NCBI GenBank assembly: GCA_017948555.1
Contig: JAFMYY010000004.1
Location: 1-64,000 of the forward strand
Length of the DNA: 64,000 nucleotides
Direction: 5' to 3'
Origin: Cesiribacteraceae bacterium YIM B00369
GTDB lineage: Bacteria; Bacteroidota; Bacteroidia; Cytophagales; Cyclobacteriaceae
Below, piece by piece: positions 43,525 to 52,419 of the stretch (the first letter of the stretch is position 1; each line of letters opens with the position of its first letter). Below the pieces are notes generated by a model, which did no database searches, was not told the origin of the DNA, and saw only the letters and a list, made by a program, of their open reading frames with translations. Both the position numbers and the translations under genes were made by a program.

Positions 43525-44904
43525 ATGGCACAAAAACCTTCCATTCCAAGAGGCACGCGTGATTTTGGTCCTGTCCAGATGGCCCGGCGTAATTATATAT
43601 TTAATACTATCCGGAGCACATTCGAGAAATTTGGCTATATGCCGCTGGAAACACCAAGCATGGAAAATTTAACTGTGCTTACAGGCAAATATGGAGATGA
43701 AGGAGACCAGCTGCTATTTAAAATACTGAACAACGGATTGAATGACCCGAAAAATATAAACAAGGCAAAAGAAGCCTTTGAGCAGGTTCTGCAGGGAAAA
43801 AACGACCCTGATTTAACAGAAAGAGCATTACGGTACGATTTAACCGTACCTTTTGCACGTTATGTGGTAATGAACCAGCACGAACTGACTTTCCCGTTCC
43901 GCCGGTACCAGATCCAGCCGGTATGGAGGGCAGACCGCCCTCAAAAAGGCCGTTACAGGGAGTTTTTCCAATGCGATGCAGACGTAATTGGCACCGACTC
44001 ACTGATTTGTGAAGCTGAAATTGTGCTCATGATCACAGAGGTTTTCAGCAATCTGAAACTGAATGATTATGTAATTAAAATCAATAACCGCAAAATACTC
44101 AGCGGTATTACAGAGGCCATAGGCGCTGCCGGTAAAGAGGCAGATTTTTGCGTGGCTATAGATAAGCTCGACAAAATAGGAAGTGAAGGAGTGTTTAAGG
44201 AACTGGCCGGCCGCGGCTTTTCTTCCGCAGCCATTGAGCAATTGCAGCCACTGCTGGCCATGCAGGAAAACCGGCAGACCTCCCTTGACAAACTTGAAGA
44301 TTTGTTATCTTCCTCTGAAACAGGTAAACAAGGCTTAAATGAGCTCAGAGAAGTATTCAGTCTGCTGGGTAGCTTTGGAGCCAAAGACCTGCAACTGGAG
44401 CTGGATATTACTCTGGCAAGAGGTCTCTCCTACTATACCGGTGCTATTTTTGAGGTAAAGCCAACTTCGGTACAAATGGGCAGCATTTCCGGCGGAGGCC
44501 GCTACGATGACCTTACCGGTGTTTTCGGCCTTTCCGGTATGTCGGGTGTAGGATTCTCCTTTGGTGTAGACAGGGTTTATGATGTACTTGATGAGCTTAA
44601 TTTATTTCCTGAAGAGAGTACTGTAACCACCCAGGTGCTGATTGTGAATTTCGGAAAAGAAGCTTACCCGCATAGCCTCAGCCTGCTTCAGGAACTTCGT
44701 TCGCAGGGCATCAGAAGTGAAATTTACCCCGAAGACGCGAAAATGAAGAAGCAAATGGCGTATGCCAATAAAAAGAATATCTCCTTCGTTATTATGCAGG
44801 GTGAGGAAGAAATTACCAGGGGCGAAGTTACCCTCAAAAATATGCACAGCGGGGAGCAGAAAAACCTGAAGCCGCAGGAGTTGGCCGGGGAAATTAAAAA
44901 GTAA
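43525..44904 (+). CDS. hisS: Histidine--tRNA ligase
   Basis: A 459-residue class II synthetase charging tRNA-His. The order is motif 1 region (FGYMPLETPSMENL), motif 2 (RYDLTVPFARYV, RRYQIQPVWRADRPQKGRYREFFQCDADVIG), the histidine loop (ARGLSYYTGAIFEV), motif 3 (SGGGRYDDLTGVFG...GVGFSFGVDRVYDVL), then the anticodon-binding domain. It is full length and monocistronic, with its own promoter. Confidence 0.97.
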   Translation: MAQKPSIPRGTRDFGPVQMARRNYIFNTIRSTFEKFGYMPLETPSMENLTVLTGKYGDEGDQLLFKILNNGLNDPKNINKAKEAFEQVLQGKNDPDLTERALRYDLTVPFARYVVMNQHELTFPFRRYQIQPVWRADRPQKGRYREFFQCDADVIGTDSLICEAEIVLMITEVFSNLKLNDYVIKINNRKILSGITEAIGAAGKEADFCVAIDKLDKIGSEGVFKELAGRGFSSAAIEQLQPLLAMQENRQTSLDKLEDLLSSSETGKQGLNELREVFSLLGSFGAKDLQLELDITLARGLSYYTGAIFEVKPTSVQMGSISGGGRYDDLTGVFGLSGMSGVGFSFGVDRVYDVLDELNLFPEESTVTTQVLIVNFGKEAYPHSLSLLQELRSQGIRSEIYPEDAKMKKQMAYANKKNISFVIMQGEEEITRGEVTLKNMHSGEQKNLKPQELAGEIKK

Positions 44905-44957
44905 CAGGCTAATTATGCGATGATATGGTGTTTTCCTGTGCTCTTGCTTATATTTGA

Positions 44958-46925
44958 ATGACTATCTTTTTAAGAACAAAGGAATTGTTGCAGGCAAAAC
45001 TCCATATCAGATTTTTAATGTTTCTGCTCGTAAGCTGCCTCTGTAGTATTGCACAGGCACAACAGCCATCCCTTAGCAACAACGGTAAGTTTACAGTGGA
45101 TTTTATAAAAGGCTGCTCTACGCTGGATGTTACAATTCAGGATGTTCCCGGAGCAACTTCAGGAACAATTACTTACTATCTTACATCTGAAAGCGGAGAA
45201 CGTCTTACCGATAATGAATCTCACAGATTCTATCAGGATCTGAACCCCGGAAAATATGAAATAGTCCAGATTGAAGGATCAACCGGCACAGAAGGACAAC
45301 CAGGCTATAACCCACCTTCCCGTGACAGAATAAAAATTGAGGTTGTGGAGCCTCTTAATCCCCATTTTGAGGTTTACAATTGCGGAAATAATCGTGTTGC
45401 TGTTAAGCCGGAGCCCGGGATGTATGATTATTACCTGGTAAAAAAAGACGCATCGGACCAGGGGGTAAGGGTGGATTTGCAAAATAATACTACTGCCTAT
45501 CTTGATTTCCCATCACCAGGATTGAATACCATTATTGTGGAAGGCCGTTTTAATAGCCAGGGAAATGAGGTTAACCATGATAACTGCGGCAAAAGCGAAA
45601 AAATGGTACTGGTGGAAACCAGTTTAGAGGCTCCTGCCATAAATGAGGTAGCTGCGGATATCCAAAGCAAAGAAACAGTAATAAAATATACTATTCAACC
45701 CAATACCTTTCAGGTACTGGAGGTGCAAAGAGGCGGCGCAGGAGGGTTCACCCCTCTCGATACGCTAACAGGAAATGAGGTAGCTTTTACCAATCCGGAA
45801 ACCGGCAGCAATATTTTCTGCTACCGTATAACCACCCATAATTTTTGCGACGGAAATTTAATCTCATCTGAACCTGTTTGCACCGCAGTAATTACAGCTG
45901 CTCCGGAAGATACAGGAAACAGAATAGAATTCCGGACAGCTCCTTCTGGTTTCCTTGAAAACGCTGTACTTATAAAGGACGGAACTGAAATATACAACGT
46001 CAGCAATGAGAATACCTGGCAATACACAGATACTGAAGTAAATTGCAATACCACTTATTTATACGCCATACAGCTGGAATACAGCCAGGGGAGAAGTATT
46101 ACTCAAAACCTGCCTGTTATCACCACTATAAATGGAAGTTTAAAACCAGCGGAAAACATAATATCCTTTTGGGAAAATAACGCAACTGTTTTTGATGTAG
46201 CCCTTCCGTTCCCTCCCGGCGGTGCCAGGTATTTTGCCCATAAAGGATCCGGAAAGCCTCTAAGGTCCGACAGTAGCATACTCCGCCTGCCCCATGCAGG
46301 GGTAAATACATGCTATACTTTTAGTTATGAAGATGCCTGCGGAAACAAATCCTTACTAGGCAACAGGGTTTGCGCGCTTTACCTTACCAATACCTCCACC
46401 CAACCTGATGTAATTGAACTGATCTGGAATGAGTATACAGGATATAAAGAAGGCGTAGCCTATTACGTGGTTGAAAAGCACGAAGCTGGCAACCAGGGAA
46501 CACAGGTAGTTTACAGCGGCCCCGGCACCAGCCTCGATCTTGGAATGCAAGCGCTGAGCGAATCAGGAACTGCCTATACTGTTAAGGCAGTACCTGTTAA
46601 TTCTTCACTTGAAGAAAGCTCCTCTAACCAGTATCATTTTCAAATAGTTATGGATGCTTATTTTCCTAATGCTTTTACTCCCGACGGAGATGGGAAAAAT
46701 GACTTCTTTAAAGTTGAAGGAAAATTTGTAAGCAGGTGTATTCTGGAAATTTTTAACAGCTGGGGAGAATTAGTTTACCGGACAGAGGACAAAGAAACCG
46801 GCTGGGATGGTTCTGTAAAAGGAAAAGCAGCACCTCACGGGAGTTATGTATATAACGCACGTTTTACGACTGAAGACGGCAGCGAAAATACTAAAAGAGG
46901 TACAGTACTTTTATTCCGCAGGTAA
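44958..46925 (+). CDS. Secreted protein with gliding-motility C-terminal (T9SS) domain
   Basis: A 655-residue exported protein. A signal peptide ends near SIAQAQ (about residue 35). Several fibronectin- or Ig-like beta domains follow. The last 85 residues are the CHU/gliding-motility-associated domain (AYFPNAFTPDGDGKNDFFKVEG ... WGELVYRTEDKETGWDGSVKGKAAPHGSYVYNARF), a type B signal for the type IX secretion system. A TATATTTG box at 44949-44956 almost touches the ATG at 44958, so translation may start later, for example near 45000-45018. It probably acts at the surface as an adhesin. Confidence 0.88.
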   Translation: MTIFLRTKELLQAKLHIRFLMFLLVSCLCSIAQAQQPSLSNNGKFTVDFIKGCSTLDVTIQDVPGATSGTITYYLTSESGERLTDNESHRFYQDLNPGKYEIVQIEGSTGTEGQPGYNPPSRDRIKIEVVEPLNPHFEVYNCGNNRVAVKPEPGMYDYYLVKKDASDQGVRVDLQNNTTAYLDFPSPGLNTIIVEGRFNSQGNEVNHDNCGKSEKMVLVETSLEAPAINEVAADIQSKETVIKYTIQPNTFQVLEVQRGGAGGFTPLDTLTGNEVAFTNPETGSNIFCYRITTHNFCDGNLISSEPVCTAVITAAPEDTGNRIEFRTAPSGFLENAVLIKDGTEIYNVSNENTWQYTDTEVNCNTTYLYAIQLEYSQGRSITQNLPVITTINGSLKPAENIISFWENNATVFDVALPFPPGGARYFAHKGSGKPLRSDSSILRLPHAGVNTCYTFSYEDACGNKSLLGNRVCALYLTNTSTQPDVIELIWNEYTGYKEGVAYYVVEKHEAGNQGTQVVYSGPGTSLDLGMQALSESGTAYTVKAVPVNSSLEESSSNQYHFQIVMDAYFPNAFTPDGDGKNDFFKVEGKFVSRCILEIFNSWGELVYRTEDKETGWDGSVKGKAAPHGSYVYNARFTTEDGSENTKRGTVLLFRR

Positions 46926-46970
46926 AGCCGAAAAACCTTGCAAAGCAAAAAAGGTAAGGGGCTTTATATT
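46923..46970 (+). terminator. Probable terminator after the T9SS protein
   Basis: AAAGCC and ACCTT pair with AAGGT and GGCTTT across an internal loop, followed by an AT-rich tract; weaker than the other terminators here. Confidence 0.5.
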
Positions 46971-47049
46971 ATTTCTGAAAATTAAAATCTGAAAAGGAAT
47001 TGAATTAACTTGCAGGTTCAGGAAAACAGAAAAAACTATTTTTAAACAA

Positions 47050-47084
47050 AATTCTTAATTCTTAATTCTTAATTCTTAATTCTT
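47050..47084. repeat. Tandem heptamer repeat AATTCTT x5
   Basis: Five perfect head-to-tail copies of AATTCTT (35 bp) end 18 bp before the ybaB start codon. It is the only such short tandem repeat seen in the window, and lies where a promoter or leader should be. Confidence 0.95.
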
Positions 47085-47102
47085 TAATTAAAATATACAG
47101 TT

Positions 47103-47435
47103 ATGTTCGACATGATGAAAATGATGGGCAAAATGAAGGAGGTACAAACCAAACTCAAAGAAGCCCAGGACCGTTTAGGAGACATTACGGTAACAGGAGA
47201 AGCAGGTGCAGGAATGGTAAAGGCAACAGCCAATGGTAAACGGCAGCTGGTTAAACTGGAAATTGACAAAGATCTTGTGAAGCCCGAGGATTTCGATATG
47301 ATGTCGGACCTGATAATAGCCGCCACCAATAAAGCACTTGAAGAAGCAGAGAGAGTTGCAAAGGAAGAAATCAGGAAAAGTACTGAAGGAGTAATGCCTA
47401 ATATACCGGGCATGGATTTAGGTGGTTTATTTTAA
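47103..47435 (+). CDS. ybaB: YbaB/EbfC-family nucleoid-associated protein
   Basis: A 110-residue dimeric DNA-binding protein. The N-terminal helix (MFDMMKMMGKMKEVQTKLKEAQDRL), the central VTGEAGAGMVKATANGKRQLVKLEID and the C-terminal GMDLGGLF are typical. In many bacteria it sits by dnaX-recR; here it is coupled to a glycosyltransferase, whose ATG overlaps its stop codon (TAATG). Confidence 0.95.
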   Translation: MFDMMKMMGKMKEVQTKLKEAQDRLGDITVTGEAGAGMVKATANGKRQLVKLEIDKDLVKPEDFDMMSDLIIAATNKALEEAERVAKEEIRKSTEGVMPNIPGMDLGGLF

Positions 47436-48448
47436 TGCATCACACAATTGCCATTGTTATTTTAAATTTCAATGGCGCACATTTTCTGGAGAAGTTTTTA
47501 CCCACTGTTATCAGGCACAGTTCAGGTTTCAGAATAATTGTAGCTGATAACTGCTCCACAGATAATTCTGTCCCCCTGCTCCGGAAACAGTTTCCGGAGG
47601 TGGAAATTCTGGAGCTCCCGGAAAACTTTGGTTTTGCGGGTGGGTATAACCAGGCACTGAAAGAAATTTCAGCTACTTATTATATTTTACTCAATTCAGA
47701 TGTGGAGGTAAGCGCGGACTGGATTACTCCAATGGTAAAATTACTGGAAGCTAATCCGGAAGTTGCCGCTTGTCAGCCAAAAATACGCTCCTGGCATAAT
47801 CGGGCATTCTTCGAATACGCGGGAGCCAGTGGCGGGCAGCTGGACCTTTTAGCTTACCCATTCTGCAGAGGACGTATATTTGACACGCTGGAGGAAGATA
47901 AGGGGCAGCATGACCAGGCTGTTCCTGTGTTTTGGGCTACAGGAGCATGCATGATGGTAAGGGCTTCCGTTTATCATGGCCTGGGAGGATTTGACGCCCG
48001 CTTTTTTGCCCATATGGAAGAGATTGATCTGTGCTGGAGAATGCATAAAGCCGGATACCTTGTGTATGTATGCCCTGCCAGCACTGTTTTTCATGTAGGG
48101 GGAGGAACTTTACCAAAAAATAATCCACATAAAACTTTTCTTAATTTCCGGAACGGATTGTGGATGCTGTACAAGAACAGCTCCTCCAAAGATTTGCTGT
48201 GGAAAATTCCTGCCAGACTGGCGCTTGACATGGCAGCCGCCCTTCTTTTTATATTAAAGCATCAGAAAGAAGATGCCAAGGCTGTACTAAAAGCCCATAA
48301 AAGTTTTCTGGCATCGCTGCCTGAGTTTGCTCAGGAACGTAGAATGTTAAAAAAGAATAAGTATAAAAAAGCTCCGCTTTACAAGGGATTTATTGTATGG
48401 GATTACTACGTAAGAAAAACAAGGAAATACAACAAATTGAAGAGGTAA
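47435..48448 (+). CDS. Family 2 glycosyltransferase
   Basis: A 337-residue GT2, rhamnosyltransferase-like. It shows IAIVILNFNGAHFLEKFLPTV at the N terminus, LLNSDVEVSADWI (the DxD-type metal site) near residue 90, and the acceptor/catalytic block VFWATGACMMVRASVYHGLGGFDARFFAHMEEIDLCWRMHKAGY. The C terminus is basic, with one hydrophobic segment near residue 265. Translation is coupled to ybaB through TAATG. Donor and acceptor are unknown. Confidence 0.92.
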   Translation: MHHTIAIVILNFNGAHFLEKFLPTVIRHSSGFRIIVADNCSTDNSVPLLRKQFPEVEILELPENFGFAGGYNQALKEISATYYILLNSDVEVSADWITPMVKLLEANPEVAACQPKIRSWHNRAFFEYAGASGGQLDLLAYPFCRGRIFDTLEEDKGQHDQAVPVFWATGACMMVRASVYHGLGGFDARFFAHMEEIDLCWRMHKAGYLVYVCPASTVFHVGGGTLPKNNPHKTFLNFRNGLWMLYKNSSSKDLLWKIPARLALDMAAALLFILKHQKEDAKAVLKAHKSFLASLPEFAQERRMLKKNKYKKAPLYKGFIVWDYYVRKTRKYNKLKR

Positions 48449-48496
48449 AAAATTTGAGAAAAGCGCAAACAAATGATCCTGAAATCAAATTAATGC

Positions 48497-48712
48497 TCAG
48501 TACCAAATCGTATTTCTGCTTCTGCGCATACTTTTCCTGATGTTTATAATAAAGGCCAGGGCCAGATATACTAAAATAGGTGAACCAAATGTTAAAAAGG
48601 AGGCATAAATAAAAAAAAGACGGATACTTGTAATAGACAGACCCATATAATTACCAAGACGGGTACAAACCCCGAAAGCCTGATCTTCGAAAAATTTAAT
48701 TAGCTTATCCAT
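48497..48712 (-). CDS. PspC-domain small membrane protein
   Basis: A 71-residue protein matching the PspC domain: FFEDQAFGVCTRLGNYMGLSITSIRLFFIYASFLTFGSPILVYLALAFII, one membrane hairpin, and a basic C-terminal tail. In Proteobacteria PspC signals envelope stress with PspB; here it is a short orphan with no Psp partners nearby. It is convergent with the GT2 gene. Confidence 0.88.
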   Translation of the reverse strand: MDKLIKFFEDQAFGVCTRLGNYMGLSITSIRLFFIYASFLTFGSPILVYLALAFIINIRKSMRRSRNTIWY

Positions 48713-48761
48713 ATGATAATTATGAGGATTAAAGGTTTAAAATTAATGTAAAAGTAATTAG

Positions 48762-48796
48762 TTTGCTTAACATTAATAAATTTAGCAATAATTTTG
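48762..48796 (+). promoter_or_regulatory. Probable promoter of the OmpA-like/TPR lipoprotein gene
   Basis: TTTG (48762-48765) and TAATTTTG (48789-48796) are 23 nt apart; both boxes match but the spacer is 2 nt longer than usual. The start site would be near 48803, about 52 nt before the ATG. Confidence 0.5.
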
Positions 48797-48854
48797 TAAG
48801 ATTGCACCGAAAATAAATTAATTTACAGCTTAAGATCAACCAAAAATTCAAATC

Positions 48855-50648
48855 ATGACGCGAATGAGAAAACTAGTTTTTGCGGCAACTCTGTTAACAC
48901 TTTTTGCATTAACAGGCTGTTCGCTTAACCAGATGGTAAAGATGGCAGATGAGCAGCAGCTTACCGTAGAACCAAGCCCGCTCGAGCTCCATGGCGATTC
49001 TGTAAGATTCACTATGACAGCTAATCTGCCTGTTAAAATGTTAAAGAAAGGAAAAGAGTATATTGTCAAGCCTTTCTATGTGTACAATGGTCAGGAAAAA
49101 GAACTTGAAAATATAGTTTTCCGTGCCGAAGATTTCCCAAACAGCGGCGAAGAGCAGCCAAGGATTACCCGTACTCTTTCTTTTGCTTATGAGCCGGAAA
49201 TGAAGCAGGGTGAACTAATGGTTCAGGGCGTTGCCCGTAACCCTAATAACGACAGAACAAGGGAAACTGATAGAATGAAAGTAGCTGAAGGTATTATTAC
49301 TACCTCTGAGCTGGTTCAGCCTAACTATTTCTCTGCTTATGCAGATCATGGATACAATAACCAGGAGGAATTAATCCCTACTGTTATCGGATTCTTCTTC
49401 CCTCAGGGAAGCTCTTACCTGCGCCCAAGCGAAATCCGCAGCGAAAGAGGAGATTCTCTTCAGAACTTTATTGCTGAGAAGAACGTGACCCGCTCTGTAA
49501 GCATCACTGGTACTCACTCTCCTGAAGGATCTGAGCGTGCTAACACAAACTTATCAAGAGACCGTGCACGCCGCATTGAAGACTTCTATCGTCGTAACAT
49601 GCGCAGATACGATTACAGAGGCATGGCTGATTCTATCAACTTTATTCTTAAGCCTGTAGTACTTGACTGGGAGCCATTTAAAGCTGCTCTTGAAGAGTAC
49701 AAAGGAATTTCTGAAAGCCAGAAGCAGGAAATGCTCAGCATTGTTAACGGACCGGGTTCATTCGAAGAGCAGGAAGACCTTTTACAGCGTGTAAACGGAT
49801 ACCGTCAGGTTTTCAAGGATATCTATCCACTTTTACGTACTGCTAAAGCTGAAATCCTTACTGTAAAGGAAAAGAAAACTGATGCTGAAATTGCAACTCT
49901 TGCCCGCCAGATTGCGAACGGCTCTATTTCTCCTGATTCTTTATCAGATGAAGAACTTGGATACGCTGCAAGTGTAAACCCTTCTTTAGAAGAAAGAGAA
50001 AAAATTTACCAGGCTGCAATAAAGAAAAACGACACCCCTTCTGCACATAACAACCTGGGTGCTGTTTACCTTGAAATGGCTGCAAGAGCAAGCTCAGAAG
50101 CTCAGCGCAACCAGCAAATTGAAAGAGCTGTTAACCAGTTCGAACTTGCTAACCGCCAGCAGGAAAATGCTGAGTCTTACAACAACCTTGCTGTAGCTCA
50201 CTACATGCAGGGAAATACTGACAGAGCTTATGAGTCAATTACAAGAGCTGAGTCTTTACAGCCAACTGAGACTACTTCAAGAGGCTTACGTGGTGTAAAA
50301 GGAGCGCTGGAGATCAGCCGTGGCAATTACGACCAGGCAATTAACTCTCTGTCAAATGCCGAAGAAACTGCTGAGAACCTGTACAACCTTGGTCTTGCAT
50401 ATCTGTTGAAGAAAGATTACAACAATGCAATAACTAACCTTAACGAAGCAATTGAGAAAAACAGCAACATGGCAAAAGCTTATTATGCAGCTGCAATTGC
50501 AAATACCCGTTTAGGCAGAGAAAACGAAGCTTACAACATGCTTCAGAAAGCAGTAACCAGCGATCAGGATCTGAAGCGCAGTGCACTTGACGATCTTGAG
50601 TTTTCTCAGTATCAGGAAAACGAAAGGTTCAGAAATACCTTAAGATAA
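48855..50648 (+). CDS. OmpA-like / TPR outer-membrane lipoprotein
   Basis: A 597-residue lipoprotein (lipobox LTGC, Cys near residue 22). The first 150 residues are a beta domain. Residues 175-245 resemble an OmpA domain (FFFPQGSSYLRPSEIRSERG ... ITGTHSPEGSERANTNLSRDRARRIEDFYRR), but the usual GHTD is GTHS, so the meso-DAP-contacting Asp is missing while the Arg remains. The C-terminal 220 residues hold about four TPR units. Codon use is as restricted as in groEL, suggesting high expression. It is probably an abundant envelope scaffold; no precise family name is secure. Confidence 0.82.
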   Translation: MTRMRKLVFAATLLTLFALTGCSLNQMVKMADEQQLTVEPSPLELHGDSVRFTMTANLPVKMLKKGKEYIVKPFYVYNGQEKELENIVFRAEDFPNSGEEQPRITRTLSFAYEPEMKQGELMVQGVARNPNNDRTRETDRMKVAEGIITTSELVQPNYFSAYADHGYNNQEELIPTVIGFFFPQGSSYLRPSEIRSERGDSLQNFIAEKNVTRSVSITGTHSPEGSERANTNLSRDRARRIEDFYRRNMRRYDYRGMADSINFILKPVVLDWEPFKAALEEYKGISESQKQEMLSIVNGPGSFEEQEDLLQRVNGYRQVFKDIYPLLRTAKAEILTVKEKKTDAEIATLARQIANGSISPDSLSDEELGYAASVNPSLEEREKIYQAAIKKNDTPSAHNNLGAVYLEMAARASSEAQRNQQIERAVNQFELANRQQENAESYNNLAVAHYMQGNTDRAYESITRAESLQPTETTSRGLRGVKGALEISRGNYDQAINSLSNAEETAENLYNLGLAYLLKKDYNNAITNLNEAIEKNSNMAKAYYAAAIANTRLGRENEAYNMLQKAVTSDQDLKRSALDDLEFSQYQENERFRNTLR

Positions 50649-50666
50649 TCAGTAAACAAAGATATT

Positions 50667-50700
50667 TAAAAGCTCTTCCTTCGGGGAGAGCTTTTTTTTT
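50667..50700 (+). terminator. Terminator after the TPR lipoprotein gene
   Basis: AAAAGCTCTTCC / GGAGAGCTTTTTTTTT with a TTCGG-type loop. Confidence 0.93.
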
Positions 50701-50720
50701 GCCTTGATTTCAATTAAAAA

Positions 50721-50751
50721 TTGCAGAATCGCTATCTAATAGTTAATTTTA
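50721..50751 (+). promoter_or_regulatory. Probable promoter of pdhB
   Basis: TTG (50721-50723) and TAATTTTA (50744-50751) are 20 nt apart; the last G of the -7 consensus is A. Start would be near 50758. Confidence 0.4.
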
Positions 50752-50787
50752 CTGCAACTTTTTACGAATAGCAATTAACATACATAG

Positions 50788-51765
50788 ATGAGAGAAATAC
50801 AGTTTCGAGAAGCCTTGCGCGAGGCAATGAACGAAGAAATGCGCCGCGATGAAAAGATATTTTTAATGGGTGAAGAAGTGGCCGAATATAACGGTGCTTA
50901 CAAAGTGAGCCAGGGTATGCTGGACGAATTTGGCCCGGAGCGGATCATCGACACCCCTATCGCTGAACTTGGCTTTGCCGGCCTTGGCATTGGCGCTGCT
51001 ATGAACGGACTCCGCCCTATTATTGAGTTCATGACCTTTAACTTCTCCCTTGTTGCCATTGACCAGGTGATCAACAGCGCTGCCAAGTTAATGTCTATGT
51101 CCGGCGGTCAGTTCCCTATTCCAATTGTATTCCGCGGACCAACAGGTAATGCCGGCATGCTTAGCTCTCAGCACTCTCAGAATTTTGAAAACTGGTATGC
51201 TAATACTCCCGGCCTGAAAGTTGTTGTTCCTTCTAATCCTTATGATGCTAAAGGCCTCCTTAAGTCTTCTATCCGTGATAACAATCCTGTTATCTTCATG
51301 GAATCGGAATTGATGTATGGCGATAAAGGAGAAGTTCCTGAAGAGGAGTACCTGATTGAAATCGGAAAAGCAAAAGTAGTTCGCGAAGGATCAGATGTTA
51401 CCATTGTTTCTTTCGGAAAAATAATGAAAGTTGCTTTGGAAGCTGCAGACGAGCTTGCTAAAAACAACATCAGTGCTGAAGTAATTGATTTGCGTACTGT
51501 ACGCCCTATTGATTATAAAACAGTGGTGGAGTCTGTTAAGAAGACTAACAGGATCGTTTGTGTGGAAGAAGCATGGCCCCTGTCAAGTATTTCCACTGAA
51601 ATTGCTTACCATGTTCAAAAGCATGCGTTCGATTACCTTGATGCTCCTGTTCAAAGAATTAACAGCATGGATGTACCTCTTCCTTATGCTCCTACTCTTA
51701 TCGATGCAATTTTACCAGATGTAAAAAGAACTATCGATGCTGTAAATAAAGTAATGTACGTATAA
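50788..51765 (+). CDS. pdhB: Pyruvate dehydrogenase E1 component subunit beta
   Basis: A 325-residue E1 beta subunit of a 2-oxo acid dehydrogenase complex. It has the N-terminal REIQFREALREAMNEEM, VAEYNGAYKVSQGM and the E1 beta block GAAMNGLRPIIEFMTFNFSLVAIDQVIN ... FRGPTGNAG. It best fits pyruvate dehydrogenase of the split alpha/beta type. The alpha subunit, E2 and E3 genes are not adjacent. It is a single gene between two terminators. Confidence 0.92.
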   Translation: MREIQFREALREAMNEEMRRDEKIFLMGEEVAEYNGAYKVSQGMLDEFGPERIIDTPIAELGFAGLGIGAAMNGLRPIIEFMTFNFSLVAIDQVINSAAKLMSMSGGQFPIPIVFRGPTGNAGMLSSQHSQNFENWYANTPGLKVVVPSNPYDAKGLLKSSIRDNNPVIFMESELMYGDKGEVPEEEYLIEIGKAKVVREGSDVTIVSFGKIMKVALEAADELAKNNISAEVIDLRTVRPIDYKTVVESVKKTNRIVCVEEAWPLSSISTEIAYHVQKHAFDYLDAPVQRINSMDVPLPYAPTLIDAILPDVKRTIDAVNKVMYV

Positions 51766-51808
51766 ACAGTACTTACCACTTAGCGTTATTACAAAAAGTT
51801 ATTTTATT

Positions 51809-51842
51809 TAAAGCCTCTCACCTGACATGAGAGGCTTTTTTT
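51809..51842 (+). terminator. Terminator after pdhB
   Basis: AAGCCTCTCA / TGAGAGGCTT perfect stem with T run. It lies within a longer open frame of the next gene (from 51827), supporting the ATG at 51869. Confidence 0.92.
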
Positions 51843-51868
51843 ACGCTTCATTTTTTAAACGGAGAATA

Positions 51869-52339
51869 ATGGAAAAAGAATATTTTATGAGGGAGGCAAT
51901 CCGCCTTTCTGTAGAGAATGTGAATAGCGGAAAAGGTGGACCCTTTGCAGCTCTTGTTGTAAAAGATGGAAAGATCATTGCCAGTGGCACCAATCTCGTG
52001 ACCTCTTCAAATGACCCTACAGCTCATGCGGAAATTACCGCCATCAGGAATGCATGTAAAGTACTGAACTCCTTCCAGCTGGAAGGTTGTGAAATATACA
52101 CCAGCTGCGAGCCCTGCCCCATGTGTCTGGGCGCAATTTACTGGGCAAGACCAACGAGGGTTTACTATGGCAACAGACAGGCAGATGCCGCCGCTATCGG
52201 TTTTGATGACAGTTTCATTTACGATGAAATTGCTCTCCCTCAATCTTCCAGAAGTTTACCACAGGAGCAGTTACTTCCTGAGGAGGCTTTAAAAGCTTTT
52301 GTACAGTGGAAAAACAAAGAGGATAAAACAGAATACTAG
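51869..52339 (+). CDS. guaD: Guanine deaminase
   Basis: A 156-residue zinc-dependent cytidine-deaminase-fold enzyme converting guanine to xanthine. The zinc ligands are H53 (TAHAE, with catalytic E55), C83 and C86 (SCEPCPMC). The run LGAIYWARPTRVYYGNRQADAAAIGFDDSFIYDEI and the length match Bacillus-type GuaD closely. A GGAG about 8 bp before the ATG is a rare Shine-Dalgarno-like sequence here. tRNA adenosine deaminase (TadA) is less likely. Confidence 0.88.
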   Translation: MEKEYFMREAIRLSVENVNSGKGGPFAALVVKDGKIIASGTNLVTSSNDPTAHAEITAIRNACKVLNSFQLEGCEIYTSCEPCPMCLGAIYWARPTRVYYGNRQADAAAIGFDDSFIYDEIALPQSSRSLPQEQLLPEEALKAFVQWKNKEDKTEY

Positions 52340-52352
52340 AATACCGGAAAAT

Positions 52353-52388
52353 AAAAAAAGGAATGAGAATTACCCCCATTCCTTTTTT
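52353..52388. terminator. Bidirectional terminator between guaD and ffh
   Basis: AAAAAAAGGAATG / CATTCCTTTTTT stem flanked by A and T runs. Confidence 0.9.
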
Positions 52389-52419
52389 CCTGAAATTCCA
52401 TATATTGAGCAGCAGATTC

